This document shows positions 35,817 to 45,893 of a DNA stretch of 64,000 nt, piece after piece. Numbering within the stretch: the first letter of the stretch is position 1; every line of letters begins with the position of its first letter. Made by a program: the position numbers and the translations under genes. The notes below the pieces were generated by a model. The model was not told where the DNA came from and made no database searches. It worked only from the letters and a program-made list of their open reading frames with translations. The stretch is from Kaistia hirudinis (GTDB lineage Bacteria > Pseudomonadota > Alphaproteobacteria > Rhizobiales > Kaistiaceae), in contig NZ_JACIDS010000007.1 in NCBI RefSeq assembly GCF_014196455.1, forward strand, positions 26,227-90,226, given 5' to 3'.

Positions 35817-36120
35817 AATACCGCCATCCATAGCCCTGCAGGACGCAACTGGAGGCCACAGGAACTGTGACCATGTGGCTACTCCCCCCGATCGCGAGCA
35901 TCGGTGGCGCAAAATGAGTGGCCCTGAATGTGGCTGCCGCCTAGCCTCGCTCCGATCATCGGTAGGTTGCTTCAGCGTCGATGTAAAGGGTTTGACGGGG
36001 TGGTTGTCGGCAACGACAAAATGGAGTCTACGCCTATTCATAGCGAATAAAAAGTTCATCCATGTAACGAAGCGGCGAAATATCCGCAAATGTCGCCACT
36101 CAAATACAATCGATAAATAC
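35817..36120. other. Upstream region of porin-like gene
   Basis: 304 bp, AT-richer towards its right end (AATAAAAAGTTCATC..., CAAATACAATCGATAAATAC), consistent with a promoter region. I see no clear -35/-10 pair and no gene. Confidence 0.4.
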
Positions 36121-36918
36121 ATGACGATGCGCGGAATTATCGTAGCTCTCACAGTGGCCGGGTTTGCGACGCCGAGTCTGGGCGCGGACTTGCCGTCCGC
36201 ACCGATCAGCGGCTCAGCCGTCACATCCGTGCCCCTTGCGGGCTGGACGTTCCAGGCTACCCTCTACGGTTGGGCAACCGGGCTGAACGGCGACATCGGC
36301 GTAAAGAACCTGCCGCCAGCCAACGTCAATGTCAGCGCATGGGACGCCCTCACGCATCTGGATGGCGCCTTGATGGGCTCGTTTCTCGCCAGGAACGGCG
36401 ACTGGACCATCCTCACGGACGTGGTCTGGGCACAGCTTTCCGACAAAGCGGCGGTCGGTCGCAATGCCACGCAGGTTGACTTCAGCGAGACGCAGGTCAT
36501 CGCGTCCGCACTCGTGGGCTATCGCTTGCCGATCGGCCTCCCTGAGAATGTCGAGCTGAGCGGCACGGTCGGCCTTCGCTATCAGCATTTGAGTGCCGAT
36601 ATCGGAATTAGTCCTTCGCTGGTGCCAATCACCCTAAGCGGGGAAGGCACGCAGGATTGGGTCGATCCCACCATCGGTCTCAGCCTGCAGTACAAGATCA
36701 ACGACCGCTGGTTTCTCAATGCATTGGCCGATGTTGGCGGCTTTGGCGTGGGGTCGAAGTTCACCGCGCAGGGCTTCGCTTCGGTCGGCTATATGTGGAC
36801 TCCGTCAATCTCTACCGCGCTCGGCTATCGCGCCATCTATACCGACTATGAAAACGATGGCTTCGTGTACAACACGACACAGCACGGGGTTTTCACCAGT
36901 ATTGCTTACCATTTTTGA
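36121..36918 (+). CDS. Outer-membrane beta-barrel protein
   Basis: 265 residues. The signal peptide ends at PSLGA/DLPSAP. About ten amphipathic beta strands follow with the spacing of a small barrel: FQATLYGWATGLNGDIGV, SAWDALTHLDGALMGSFLARNG, WTILTDVVWAQLS, VIASALVGYRLPIG, ELSGTVGLRYQHLS, FLNALADVGGFGVGS and a terminal HGVFTSIAYHF ending in Phe. The PSAP-rich start resembles Omp25/31-type Rhizobiales proteins. No strong ribosome site precedes the ATG; the second ATG at 36127 is possible. The DUF3604 run follows after 137 bp. Confidence 0.78.
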   Translation: MTMRGIIVALTVAGFATPSLGADLPSAPISGSAVTSVPLAGWTFQATLYGWATGLNGDIGVKNLPPANVNVSAWDALTHLDGALMGSFLARNGDWTILTDVVWAQLSDKAAVGRNATQVDFSETQVIASALVGYRLPIGLPENVELSGTVGLRYQHLSADIGISPSLVPITLSGEGTQDWVDPTIGLSLQYKINDRWFLNALADVGGFGVGSKFTAQGFASVGYMWTPSISTALGYRAIYTDYENDGFVYNTTQHGVFTSIAYHF

Positions 36919-37055
36919 GTCTGGGGGCGACCTCCCGGGCATCCTGACTGTCGCACGGTCACTCTGGGAGCAAGACTCGACGTCAAGATGAGCGGGACGC
37001 TCTCATCTATCGAAGTTGAAATGCGGATTGATTGGATAGGATCGGAGGCTGGGCC

Positions 37056-39377
37056 ATGTCGAAATCACTGTTAGCGAAGGCATCACCGTTCGCGAGATTT
37101 TCCGGGATTAGGCCTGCCGCATGCGCGGCGATCCCGCTGCTGGGCCTTCTCGGCGCGCCCGCAACGGCGCAAAGCACGCCGGAGCGCAATGCCTATTTCG
37201 GCGAGACCCACGTCCACACCAGCTGGTCGTTCGACGCCTATATCTTCGGCAATCACATCACCGGGCCGGCGGACGCCTACAAATACGCCAAGGGCGAGCC
37301 GATCAAGCACCCGCTCGGTTATGACGTGAAGATCACCACGCCGCTCGACTGGATGGGGGTGACCGACCATTCCGAATATGCTGGCGTCGTGCGGCTGTCG
37401 AACGATCCCAGTTCTCCGATCAGCAAGCTGCCGATCGCCGAGCAGCTGAAAGTGCGCGACGCCGCCGACATCCAGCGCATCTATCTCTGGCTCGGCACCA
37501 GCATGATCAAGGCGCAGCCGATCGAGGCGCTGGTGAAGCCGGAAATCTCGGACACGGTCTGGAAAGCCAACAACACCGCCGCCGACGCCGCCAACGAGCC
37601 CGGCAAGTTCACGGCGTTCTGTTCCTATGAATGGACGTCGAACCCCGACTTCCGCAACATGCACCGCAACATCTTCTTCAGGGACTGCGGCAAGGTTCCG
37701 AGCCGCCCGTTCAGCTCGCTCGAATCCCAGGCGCCCGAGGACCTGTGGAACTGGATGGACGGCCAGCGCAAGGCCGGCAACGAGCTGCTCGCGATCTCGC
37801 ACAATGCCAACCTGTCGGGCGGGCTGATGTACCCGACCGAGCTCGACTTCAAGGGCCGCCCGATCGATCAGGCCTGGGCCGAGTCGCGCGACCGCAACGA
37901 GCGGTTGACCGAGATCAAGCAGATCAAGGGCGCGTCCGAGACGCACCCGCTGCTCTCGCCCAACGATGAGTTCGCCAATTACGAGATCCTCAACTACCTG
38001 CTGGGCGATCCGCAGGGCCAGTTCATCACGCTCGGCGGCAGCTATGTGCGCCAGGCGCTCAAGGACGGCGTCGCGATGCAGCAGGCACGCGGCTACAATC
38101 CCTACAAGACCGGCGTCGTCGGCGGATCGGACTCCCACAACACCGCCGTGCCGTACCGGCAGGAGAACTTCTTCGGCGGTCATGCCCGGCTCGACGGGAC
38201 CATCAAGGAGCGCATGGCAGGGCACAATTTCGCGGGTCTCGATGTCCGCTTCGAAAACCCGGCCGGCCTGACCGGCGTGTGGGCGGAAGAGAATACGCGC
38301 GCATCGCTGTTCGACGCGATGAAGCGCAAGGAGACCTTCGCCACCAGCGGCCCGCGCATGACGCTGCGCTTCTTCGGCGGCTGGGACTATGCGCCGGGCG
38401 CGACCGAGCGCAACGACTGGGTCAAGGTCGCCTATGCGGGCGGCGTGCCCATGGGCGGCGACCTCCAGCCGCGTCCGGGCGAGAAGGCCCCGCGCTTCAT
38501 GGTATGGGCGGTCAAGGACCCGACCTCGAGCAACCTCGATCGCATCCAGATCGTCAAGGGATGGTCGAAGAACGGACAGTCCTTCGAGAAGATCTATGAC
38601 GCGGTGTGGGCCGGTGACAGAAAGCCCGATCCGGTGACTGGCCGGGTGCCGGCGATCGGGTCCACTGTCGATATCGCGGATGCGAGCTACACCAACACGA
38701 TCGGCGCGGTGGAGCTGAAGGGAAGCTGGACCGACCCGGACTTCGATCCGGCGGACGATGCCTTCTACTATGCCCGTGTCCTCGCGATTCCGACGCCGCG
38801 TTGGACGACGATACAGGCCAAGGAGCTCGGCATCTCGCCCCCGGAAATGGTGGCGGCGAGCATTCAGGAGCGTGCCTGGTCGTCCCCGATCTGGTATGCG
38901 CCGACCGCCGAGCAGCGCGTCGCTGCCGAAAAGGGTACGACGGAAGCCGATCTGAAGGGCCGGGGAGCGGTCGCTCTCGACGAGGCGGGGCTCAAGGATC
39001 TGCTCGTCGGCAAATATACCTGGCTGCGCAACAACGTCACGGGGAGCGTCTTCAAGGTCCAGTGGTCGGACAACGGCCAGATGCTGACCATGAACGTCGA
39101 CCCCCGCTTCCCCCAGCCTTCGGAAGTGGGCGACGTGACGAGCGGCTCCTATCTCGGCACGCCGAGCGAATACAGCATCCAGGGCGGCAAGGTCGCGACC
39201 TGGTTCGGCAATCGCGAATACGACTTTACCGTCTACAAGCTCGCCGGAGACCCCGCGTCCAAGGGCGACACCTACCTTGCCGCTCGAAGCAACGAGTTCG
39301 GGTACGCGAATTACGAGATCGTCCCGACACCGGTATTCCTCGGAACCGAGGTCAAGGACCCGACGGTGCCGCAATGA
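37056..39377 (+). CDS. Exported DUF3604 protein (PHP-like metallohydrolase)
   Basis: 773 residues from the ATG at 37056, with GGAGG seven bases upstream. A signal peptide ([14 protein letters not shown]) is followed at once by [18 protein letters not shown], the HxH metal motif of DUF3604 (His52 and His54). Further metal ligands are suggested by [13 protein letters not shown] and [14 protein letters not shown]3604 proteins are PHP-superfamily-like and mostly uncharacterised. It starts a run of six genes joined by 1-4 bp overlaps or a 16-bp gap. The next ATG overlaps its stop (ATGA), so the product is made together with the periplasmic protein that follows. Confidence 0.9.
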   Translation: MSKSLLAKASPFARFSGIRPAACAAIPLLGLLGAPATAQSTPERNAYFGETHVHTSWSFDAYIFGNHITGPADAYKYAKGEPIKHPLGYDVKITTPLDWMGVTDHSEYAGVVRLSNDPSSPISKLPIAEQLKVRDAADIQRIYLWLGTSMIKAQPIEALVKPEISDTVWKANNTAADAANEPGKFTAFCSYEWTSNPDFRNMHRNIFFRDCGKVPSRPFSSLESQAPEDLWNWMDGQRKAGNELLAISHNANLSGGLMYPTELDFKGRPIDQAWAESRDRNERLTEIKQIKGASETHPLLSPNDEFANYEILNYLLGDPQGQFITLGGSYVRQALKDGVAMQQARGYNPYKTGVVGGSDSHNTAVPYRQENFFGGHARLDGTIKERMAGHNFAGLDVRFENPAGLTGVWAEENTRASLFDAMKRKETFATSGPRMTLRFFGGWDYAPGATERNDWVKVAYAGGVPMGGDLQPRPGEKAPRFMVWAVKDPTSSNLDRIQIVKGWSKNGQSFEKIYDAVWAGDRKPDPVTGRVPAIGSTVDIADASYTNTIGAVELKGSWTDPDFDPADDAFYYARVLAIPTPRWTTIQAKELGISPPEMVAASIQERAWSSPIWYAPTAEQRVAAEKGTTEADLKGRGAVALDEAGLKDLLVGKYTWLRNNVTGSVFKVQWSDNGQMLTMNVDPRFPQPSEVGDVTSGSYLGTPSEYSIQGGKVATWFGNREYDFTVYKLAGDPASKGDTYLAARSNEFGYANYEIVPTPVFLGTEVKDPTVPQ

Positions 39378-40513
39378 GACCGGCACCGAAACTTGCTGCG
39401 GCGCTGCTCGGCGCCGCGCTCATTCTGGGTGGCGGCCTTGGCCGCGCCCAGGCCTGCGCGATCTGCCTGTCGGCGGTTTCCGTCTCGACGGGGCAGAAGC
39501 TCGACGCGGCCGATCAGGTGGCCCTCGCCGCCCCGGTCGCTGGCGGCCAGCAGTTCCGGATCGTGGAAGCCGTCAAGGGCGACGCCGCTCTCGACACGAT
39601 TGTCGAGGCGAGTTCCGATCACGCGGAGAACTTCCCTGCGGAGGCGGGGAAACTCTCTTTGCTCGCGCGCAACGCCATGTCGGGTCGCTGGACGAATTTC
39701 GGCGCGCTCAGTGCCGGGAACGCCGACTGGCTGCGCGACCTCCTGAAGACCAATGACGGTGAGGCCAAGGCCCCGCCGCGCGCATGGCCGATCGCGAACC
39801 CGGTGCAGGCCGCCACTGACAGCACCAACTGGCCGAGGCGGATCGTGCTCATAGCGCCGCGTCTGGAAGACGGCGATCCGCTCGCCGCCGAGATCGCCTT
39901 CGGCGAGCTGTCGCGCGCTCCCTATGAGGTTTCGCGCACGCTCAAGCCCACGCTCGATCCGGACAAGGTTCGCCGTTGGGTTCAGGATCCCGCGCTTTCA
40001 AAGCGTCACGACGCCTATATCCTGCTTCTCGGCATTGCGGGCAGGGCGGACGACGCGACGGTGCTGGAGGAGCGCCTCGCCGGCGCCAGGACCGCACACG
40101 ACGCGACAAATGTCGCCGCGCTGCTGGCGGCCTATATCGAATTGGGCGGGCCGTCCCAGGTCGGTTGGATCGAGGAGAATTATCTGCTGGACCACGGCCG
40201 CTCCTTGCCCGAGATCGACGCGGCACTGCTAGCCCTCAATGTGCACGGCGCCGTGGGCGGCGTCGTCTCCCGCCAGAGGGTCGTTGACGCCTATCGGGAC
40301 TTCATCCGCGAACGCAAGCCCATGGCCGGGTTCGTCGCGACCTATCTCAGCGACTGGAAAGCGTGGGACGCGGTGCCCGATTATGTCGAAGTGCTGCGGT
40401 CCAACGCGGTGAAGGATCCGGCCGGCCAGTTCGCGATCGTGACCTATCTGCGGGACAGCTCCGACCCCCAGGCGCAATCGGCGGCGGCGGCCTTCACCGC
40501 ACAGCCGAACTGA
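39374..40513 (+). CDS. Periplasmic hypothetical protein with N-terminal CxxC
   Basis: 379 residues, coupled to DUF3604 by ATGA. The signal peptide ends near GRAQA, and the mature N-terminus begins [20 protein letters not shown] with a CxxC pair that could bind metal or heme or form a disulfide. The rest is helical, with a repeat-like feel ([53 protein letters not shown]), suggesting a HEAT-type solenoid. I know no named family. It probably partners DUF3604 or the HupE-like proteins in the periplasm. Confidence 0.75.
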   Translation: MRPAPKLAAALLGAALILGGGLGRAQACAICLSAVSVSTGQKLDAADQVALAAPVAGGQQFRIVEAVKGDAALDTIVEASSDHAENFPAEAGKLSLLARNAMSGRWTNFGALSAGNADWLRDLLKTNDGEAKAPPRAWPIANPVQAATDSTNWPRRIVLIAPRLEDGDPLAAEIAFGELSRAPYEVSRTLKPTLDPDKVRRWVQDPALSKRHDAYILLLGIAGRADDATVLEERLAGARTAHDATNVAALLAAYIELGGPSQVGWIEENYLLDHGRSLPEIDAALLALNVHGAVGGVVSRQRVVDAYRDFIRERKPMAGFVATYLSDWKAWDAVPDYVEVLRSNAVKDPAGQFAIVTYLRDSSDPQAQSAAAAFTAQPN

Positions 40514-40529
40514 ACGAGTGGTCTGAAAG

Positions 40530-41525
40530 ATGAGCACCCTTACCAATGACGCTCGCCCCCTCGACAGTTCCTCATCCGCAGATATCGACGGGCGCACCGG
40601 GGTTGAACGCCGCAGCCGGATCGGCCGTGCCCTGCGCGAGCCGCTCCTCCATTTCGTCGTGCTCGGCGTCGTGATTTTCGGTGGCTACCAGTTGCTCGAT
40701 CGCCAGCCTGAGGCTGCCGCCGGTGCCCAGCGCATCGAGATCACCAAGGACGACCTACGCCAGCTCGCCGTGGTGTGGCTCGCGCAGGGGCGCGAAAAGC
40801 CGACGCCGGAGCAGTTGCGCTCGCTCGTGGACGAGAAGGCCGCCGAGGAAATGCTCATGCGCGAGGCGATCGCGCTCGGTCTCGACAAGAACGACGAAGT
40901 CATCAAGCGCCGGCTCGCGCAGAAAATGGACTTCCTGCTCGCCGATATCGCGGCGCTGGCGCCGCCGACCGACGAGGAACTGACGACTTGGTACGCGGCC
41001 CACAAGGCCGAGTTCACGAAGCCGCCGCGGATGCGTTTCCGGCACCTCTATTTCGCATCCGACAGACGCGGCGAAGATGCGCAATCCGCGGCCAGAACCG
41101 CGCTTCCGCTCGTCGCCGGGCGGCCGCCAGCATCGCTCACGGCCGCGAATATCGCCGACCCCTTCATGTTCCGCGACAACTATGTCGACGTGACCCCGGA
41201 GCAGATGGCGAAGGAGTTCGGCGGCTCCTTCGCCAAGGCGCTGTTCGAGCTTCAGCCCGGAGATTGGCGCGGCCCCATCGAGTCTGGCTATGGCTGGCAT
41301 CTGGTCTGGATCGACTCCTACGAGGCACCCCGCGTCCCGACGCTGGAGGAAGTGCGGCCGGTCGTCGCCCAAGCCTGGCAGGGGGAGAAATACCGCGAAG
41401 TCAAGCGGCGTGCGATGGACGAGATCCGCTCGCGTTACGAGGTGATCGTTCCGCCGCTCGACAACCTCAAATTGGACGATCTGACCGTCGCGCCGTCGGA
41501 TCCCGGCACATTGGGTGGCGACTGA
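40530..41525 (+). CDS. Membrane-anchored PpiC-type peptidyl-prolyl isomerase
   Basis: 331 residues. A cytoplasmic tail of ~38 residues, one membrane helix (PLLHFVVLGVVIFGGYQLL, 38-56) and a periplasmic SurA/PpiC-like part follow. The N-terminal chaperone region (DLRQLAVVWLAQGREKPTPEQL) leads into a parvulin-like segment (PPRMRFRHLYFAS ... FELQPGDWRGPIESGYGWHLVWIDS). It would help fold exported partners, most simply those encoded beside it. The gap after the preceding gene is 16 bp; its stop shares one base with the next ATG. Confidence 0.85.
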   Translation: MSTLTNDARPLDSSSSADIDGRTGVERRSRIGRALREPLLHFVVLGVVIFGGYQLLDRQPEAAAGAQRIEITKDDLRQLAVVWLAQGREKPTPEQLRSLVDEKAAEEMLMREAIALGLDKNDEVIKRRLAQKMDFLLADIAALAPPTDEELTTWYAAHKAEFTKPPRMRFRHLYFASDRRGEDAQSAARTALPLVAGRPPASLTAANIADPFMFRDNYVDVTPEQMAKEFGGSFAKALFELQPGDWRGPIESGYGWHLVWIDSYEAPRVPTLEEVRPVVAQAWQGEKYREVKRRAMDEIRSRYEVIVPPLDNLKLDDLTVAPSDPGTLGGD

Positions 41526-42556
41526 TGGCTGGATTCGCCCGTTGTCTCGTCGCGGCGCATCTGTTGGCTGTGGCCGTCGTCGCCATGCTGGGCCTGATCC
41601 TACCGGCCGCGGCGCACGAGATCAGACCCGCCTATCTGCAGATCGACCAGACCGATGCGCGTCACTTCAATATCCTCTGGAAGACGCCGCTCATGTCCGG
41701 CATGCCGCTTCCCGTTGTCCTGAAGCTTCCCGACAGCGTGACGCATGTGCTGGAGCCGCAGGAGCGGCCTTTGCCCGGCTCCATCCTGCAAAAGCGCATC
41801 ATCTCCGCACCAAATGACCTCGCCGGGCTCCGGATCGAGTTCGTCGGCCTTCAGGCCACGATCACCGATGTCCTTGTTCGCGTGAATTGGCTCGACGGCC
41901 GGCAGGCAAGCGCCATCGTGCGCCCGTCACAGCCCTGGTACGTGGTTCCGGCAGAACAGAGCCGCTGGTCGGTCGCCTTTGATTATCTGAAGCTCGGCGT
42001 CCGCCATATTCTCTATGGCCTCGACCACCTACTGTTCGTCGCCTCGCTCATGCTGATCGTGCGCAACTGGCGCGTGCTGGTGAAGACGATCACGGCCTTC
42101 ACAATCGCCCATTCGATCACGCTCGGCCTCGCGACCTTCGGTCTCGTCGCCCTCCCCGGGCCACCCGTCGAGGCCTTGGTCGCGCTCAGCATATTGCTCG
42201 TCGCCGCCGAGGCGGTGCGGATGGAGCGGGGCGAGAAGAGTCTGACCATCACCTGGCCCTGGGTGGTGGCCTTCGGCTTCGGCTTGCTCCACGGCTTCGG
42301 CTTCGCCGGCGCTATGACCGATCTCGGCCTGCCCAGGCAGGATCTTCCGCTCGCACTGCTCTTCTTCAACATCGGCGTCGAGATCGGGCAGCTAACGTTC
42401 ATCGCCGCGATTCTCGCGGTGGCTTATTCGGCAAGGCTGATCTTCACCTTGGGAAAGCCGGTGCGCATCGCAGCCGCCTACGGCATCGGCACCATCGCGG
42501 CATTCTGGGCGGTCGAGCGTCTCGACGCCATCTTCTTTTCGGGAGGCTTGATGTGA
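41525..42556 (+). CDS. HupE/UreJ-like membrane protein with periplasmic domain
   Basis: 343 residues. The signal peptide ends at AAA/HEIRPAYLQIDQ, and a ~140-residue periplasmic beta domain follows. Six membrane helices come next: RHILYGLDHLLFVASLMLIV (with the H-x4-DH metal motif), AFTIAHSITLGLATFG, VEALVALSILLVAAEAV, WVVAFGFGLLHGFGFA, ALLFFNIGVEIGQLTFIAAIL and the last helix. This is the HupE/UreJ_2 pattern seen in large HupE-type transporters. HupE proteins move nickel or cobalt; here no hydrogenase or urease genes are nearby. Coupled on both sides. Confidence 0.85.
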   Translation: MAGFARCLVAAHLLAVAVVAMLGLILPAAAHEIRPAYLQIDQTDARHFNILWKTPLMSGMPLPVVLKLPDSVTHVLEPQERPLPGSILQKRIISAPNDLAGLRIEFVGLQATITDVLVRVNWLDGRQASAIVRPSQPWYVVPAEQSRWSVAFDYLKLGVRHILYGLDHLLFVASLMLIVRNWRVLVKTITAFTIAHSITLGLATFGLVALPGPPVEALVALSILLVAAEAVRMERGEKSLTITWPWVVAFGFGLLHGFGFAGAMTDLGLPRQDLPLALLFFNIGVEIGQLTFIAAILAVAYSARLIFTLGKPVRIAAAYGIGTIAAFWAVERLDAIFFSGGLM

Positions 42557-43155
42557 CCTTCGACAAATACGTCGCGGCGGGCGCGATGATCGGGTTCCTG
42601 ACCGTCATGGCAGTCGAACCTGCACTGGCGCACACCGGCGCGGATCACGGAGCCGGTGGCTTCGCGACCGGCTTCTTGCACCCACTACTCGGCCCCGACC
42701 ACGTGATCGCCATGATTGCCGTTGGGCTTTGGGGCGTGTTCCTCGGGGCACCGGCCATTTGGGTTCTGCCGATCGTCTTTCCGCTGGTGATGGCTCTCGG
42801 CGGTGTGTTCGGCATGATCGAAGTGCCGCTTCCATCGGTCGAAACAGGCATCGCCTTGTCGGCAGTGGTGCTGGGCCTCTGTGTCGCCCTCGCCGCGAAG
42901 CCGCCGCTTTGGATGGCAGCGCTCATCGTCGGCGCCTTCGCGATTTTCCACGGCTACGCGCATGGCGCCGAGATGCCCGTCGCGTCCGATGCAGTTTCCT
43001 ACGCACTCGGCTTCGTCGTCGCGACCGGTCTGCTCCATCTGTGTGGCATAGGTTTCGGTAGCCTGGCCCGCTGGCCGGCCGGCAAGCTCGCCGTCCGCGC
43101 GGCCGGCGTGCTGATTGCAATCGCCGGCGGCGCATTCCTCTCAGGGATAGCGTGA
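42553..43155 (+). CDS. HupE/UreJ family metal transporter
   Basis: 200 residues from a GTG overlapping the previous stop by 4 bp. A signal-like first helix ends at EPALA, then HTGADHGAGGFATGFLHPLLGPDHVIAMIAVGLWG holds the full HupE signature (HPxxGxDH in helix 1). FHGYAHGAEMP is the second histidine motif. Five to six membrane helices are present. In known systems HupE/UreJ facilitate nickel or cobalt uptake. It is probably the transport-competent member of the trio. Confidence 0.9.
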   Translation: MTFDKYVAAGAMIGFLTVMAVEPALAHTGADHGAGGFATGFLHPLLGPDHVIAMIAVGLWGVFLGAPAIWVLPIVFPLVMALGGVFGMIEVPLPSVETGIALSAVVLGLCVALAAKPPLWMAALIVGAFAIFHGYAHGAEMPVASDAVSYALGFVVATGLLHLCGIGFGSLARWPAGKLAVRAAGVLIAIAGGAFLSGIA

Positions 43156-43757
43156 TTCGCCGCCGCTCCGTCCTTTTGGCGAGTGCTCTCTTGTGGTTGG
43201 CGCCACAGGGGGCACATGCACATGGTGCGATCGAGGGCGTCGGCGATTTCTATGCCGGACTGCTGCATCCCTTCGTCGTTCCCGCCGAGCTTCTTGCCCT
43301 GCTGGCTATCGGGCTGCTGATCGGCAGGTCCGGCCTTGCGGCGTGCCGGCTGGGGATTCCGATACTCGCCGGTGCCATGGCTGCAGCCCTAGCCTCCGCG
43401 CCCGCGATCACCGAGGCGCCCGACATGACGATAGCGCTCGCTGCAGCGGCCCTGGTCTCTGCCGCGATCGTGACCACAGGGCTGCGCGCGCCCCGGTGGA
43501 TCACCGCGTGCCTTGCCATGGTGGCCGGGCTCGCGGTGGGTATCGACGCAGCACCGGAGGCCAATTCACGCTTCGCCGCCTTGTTGAACGGTGCGGCAAC
43601 GCTTCTCGGCGGCGTCGCGCTGGTGACGATCATCGCCGCCCTCGGGCTTCGGGCGGAAAAGCACTGGCAGCGCATCGGGACGCAAGTCGCGGCCTCATGG
43701 ATCGTGGCGAGCGCGGTGCTCTACCTGGCCCTTCAACTGGTGTCGTCAACTCGGTAA
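43152..43757 (+). CDS. Divergent HupE-like membrane protein
   Basis: 201 residues from a GTG overlapping the previous stop by 4 bp. It aligns in layout with the preceding HupE protein: signal (LLASALLWLAPQGAHA), then HGAIEGVGDFYAGLLHPFVVPAELLALLAIGLLIG. The metal motif HPxxGPDH has become HPFVVPAE, losing the Asp-His. Six membrane helices are predicted. It looks like a paralogue that no longer binds metal and may be a structural or regulatory subunit of a hetero-oligomer with the two HupE-like proteins upstream. Confidence 0.78.
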   Translation: MIRRRSVLLASALLWLAPQGAHAHGAIEGVGDFYAGLLHPFVVPAELLALLAIGLLIGRSGLAACRLGIPILAGAMAAALASAPAITEAPDMTIALAAAALVSAAIVTTGLRAPRWITACLAMVAGLAVGIDAAPEANSRFAALLNGAATLLGGVALVTIIAALGLRAEKHWQRIGTQVAASWIVASAVLYLALQLVSSTR

Positions 43758-43878
43758 CCCGCGTTTCGCGACGCTCCACGACGGAAGTCTATGGCAGCCG
43801 GCACGAGGCTGGCTGCCACGGAACGTGAGTGGGACTTCTTGTAGAGCCTTGTCTCGAACATACGGAACTGGCTGTGAT

Positions 43879-44367
43879 ATGAGCTCGCTCGCGTCGAACG
43901 GGTGGATCGCGGATTGGATGTGGGGGTTACCTCTGATCGTCCTCGCCTCGGTCATCCATGTCATCGGACTCGGTGCGATCGAGCTCTGCGTTGAGCGGTG
44001 CCTCATGCGCACAGGCAAGGTTCGCAACCGTCTGACCAGGTTCGCCGGCGCGGTTGGAGTGACCGTGCTGCTGGCCACAGCCTTGCACGCCGTCGCGGCA
44101 TCCATCTGGGCCGGAGCTTATTTATGGCTCGGCGCACTTCCGGACGAGCGCTCGGCGATGTTGTATTCGATCGGCGCGATGACGACTTTCGGCCACGCAA
44201 GCCTTCGTCTTCCTGATCATTGGCAGATGCTCGGCGCACTTGAGGCCCTCAACGGCATGCTGCTGTTCGGCCTGACCACGGCATTCCTATATGCAACGGT
44301 TCGTGGCGTTCACACCGGAATCATGACCGTGCCTGCTGTGAGCAGGGAGAACGTCGGGGGGAGGTGA
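43879..44367 (+). CDS. Two-helix ion-channel-like protein
   Basis: 162 residues from the ATG at 43879. It has helices at ~13-32, ~52-77 and ~113-135. Between the last two lies a pore-helix/filter-like segment, MLYSIGAMTTFGHASLRLP, analogous to the T-x-G-Y-G-D filter of potassium channels but reading TTFGHA. Related proteobacterial ion-channel-domain proteins have this length. Ion selectivity cannot be predicted. The gap to the HupE-like gene is 120 bp, same strand, so it may be a separate unit. An in-frame start 18 codons upstream is possible. Confidence 0.7.
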   Translation: MSSLASNGWIADWMWGLPLIVLASVIHVIGLGAIELCVERCLMRTGKVRNRLTRFAGAVGVTVLLATALHAVAASIWAGAYLWLGALPDERSAMLYSIGAMTTFGHASLRLPDHWQMLGALEALNGMLLFGLTTAFLYATVRGVHTGIMTVPAVSRENVGGR

Positions 44368-44575
44368 ATTGCCGCTCTGTCTGCTCCCGCGGGCTGCGCC
44401 AGGTGCGCTGCTTCCTCGATATGCTGCAGGTAGGTCCGGGTCCCAAGTGACGGTAGTCCGGAACGTCATCCTCCGACCAGATGCGCCATCGTTTCGCGGA
44501 CCCGTGCGACCCGGAAGAACTCAAGCATGTGTGGTCCGCGAGCATTCGTGATTTCTTGGATAAAGGCTGAACCTG

Positions 44576-45883
44576 CTATCCCCGGTAGGCTCCAGGGAAG
44601 ATCACATCCTGATCGACCATGACGTTGAACATATAGCCGGGTCGTATTTCGAGGGTGGGTTGAACATCGAGGTTCTTGTTGATCGTCCGTTCCGCCACCC
44701 GGCCGAAGGTTTCGGCAAAATTGATGCGTGCGGCATCCTCGGGCGTCATGGAGTTGCCATAGGAGGAGTTCTGGTTTTGCGGGATGGCCATGTCGATCCC
44801 CGTGCCAATCAGGGCAATGAGGATCGCCGACCCGAAGGTCTGCAGGTATTTGTTGTCGACTTGGTCCCTGAAGCCGCCATAGCCCTCGGCGTCGGTGCCG
44901 GCCATGCCGCCAAGCTGTAGGGTCGAGCCGTTCGGGAAGATGATGTCGGTCCAGACGACAAGAACCCGCGATTGGCCGAACGACACCTTGCTGTCATAGC
45001 GGCCGAAGAGCTTTGCGCCTTGCGGAATCAGCAACCGATGGCCGGTCGCTGAATCGTAGACGTTCTGGCTGACCTGCGCCGAGATCCGTCCGGGGAGGTC
45101 CGAGTTGATGCCGGTGATCAGCGTCGCGGGAATGACAGAACCGCGCTTCAGCTCATACGGGGACTGCTGGGACACGACTTGGTTCGGCAGATAGCCAAGC
45201 TTCTTGATGTCAGCGTTGAGAAATGCCTCCTTCTGCGTCTGACCATTTGGATCTCTGTTCTGCTCGGCGAGGCCGGCCGCAAGTGCAGCGCCATAGAGGT
45301 CGGCGGCTGCCCCCGGGCGCGCTGCGCTGCGCTCCGGGGCAGCCGGTTGTCCAGTCGTTCCCGCTCTCGCCGCCAGCTTGCTGCGGTCGAGTGCAAGCGG
45401 CGCGTCGTAGGCCGCCTCACCCGCCTGGATGCGCGCCATCTGCTGGCGCTGGTACTCGCGCAGAAACTGTTCCTGCTGCTCGCGATCGAGGCGCGCGCGC
45501 CACACTTCTTCTGGCTCCAGCGCGGGTGTCCTTTGCGGCTCGGCCGGCTTGGAGTGCGGTGAGAACGGATTCGATGCGCTGGGCTCTTTAGTCTCGACGA
45601 CCGGTTGCGGCTGGAAGGGCAATGCCGGAGCGGGTTCGCCGATGATCCCGTCGCCCACGCCGCGCTTGAGTTGATCCGCATAGGTCGCGGCGGGGGCGCC
45701 GGAGGTTTGGCCGAGGCCGGTGTTGCTGCGCGTGTAGAGACCTCGGGAGGTCAATCCGTAGAAGATGACGGCGAGGAAGGCGATCACCAGCACGATGACG
45801 ATGGCGATCGGCAGCCGGTTGATGCGCCGGATGCCAGGGTTGTCGTCATTAGGTGTGCCACCAAGCTTGAGCGATTGGACCAT
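44576..45883 (-). CDS. trbI: Mating-pair protein TrbI (VirB10-like)
   Basis: 435 residues. A cytoplasmic tail and one membrane helix (LPIAIVIVLVIAFLAVIFYGL, ~24-44) lead into a Pro/Gln-rich periplasmic linker with a charged helix (REQQEQFLREYQRQQMARIQ). The VirB10 beta-barrel core follows: LLIPQGAKLFGRYDSKVSFGQSR, WTDIIFPNGSTLQLGGMAGTDAEGYGG, and the terminal IRPGYMFNVMVDQDVIFPG. It spans both membranes in the type IV channel. Last gene of the trb operon, 10 bp after trbH. Confidence 0.95.
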   Translation of the reverse strand: MVQSLKLGGTPNDDNPGIRRINRLPIAIVIVLVIAFLAVIFYGLTSRGLYTRSNTGLGQTSGAPAATYADQLKRGVGDGIIGEPAPALPFQPQPVVETKEPSASNPFSPHSKPAEPQRTPALEPEEVWRARLDREQQEQFLREYQRQQMARIQAGEAAYDAPLALDRSKLAARAGTTGQPAAPERSAARPGAAADLYGAALAAGLAEQNRDPNGQTQKEAFLNADIKKLGYLPNQVVSQQSPYELKRGSVIPATLITGINSDLPGRISAQVSQNVYDSATGHRLLIPQGAKLFGRYDSKVSFGQSRVLVVWTDIIFPNGSTLQLGGMAGTDAEGYGGFRDQVDNKYLQTFGSAILIALIGTGIDMAIPQNQNSSYGNSMTPEDAARINFAETFGRVAERTINKNLDVQPTLEIRPGYMFNVMVDQDVIFPGAYRG

Positions 45884-45893
45884 GGACTATCCC

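Noticed and set aside
37083..39386. A 767-codon open frame opposite DUF3604
   Set aside because: High-GC antisense artefact with no motifs. The plus strand shows a signal peptide, metal motifs and coupling.
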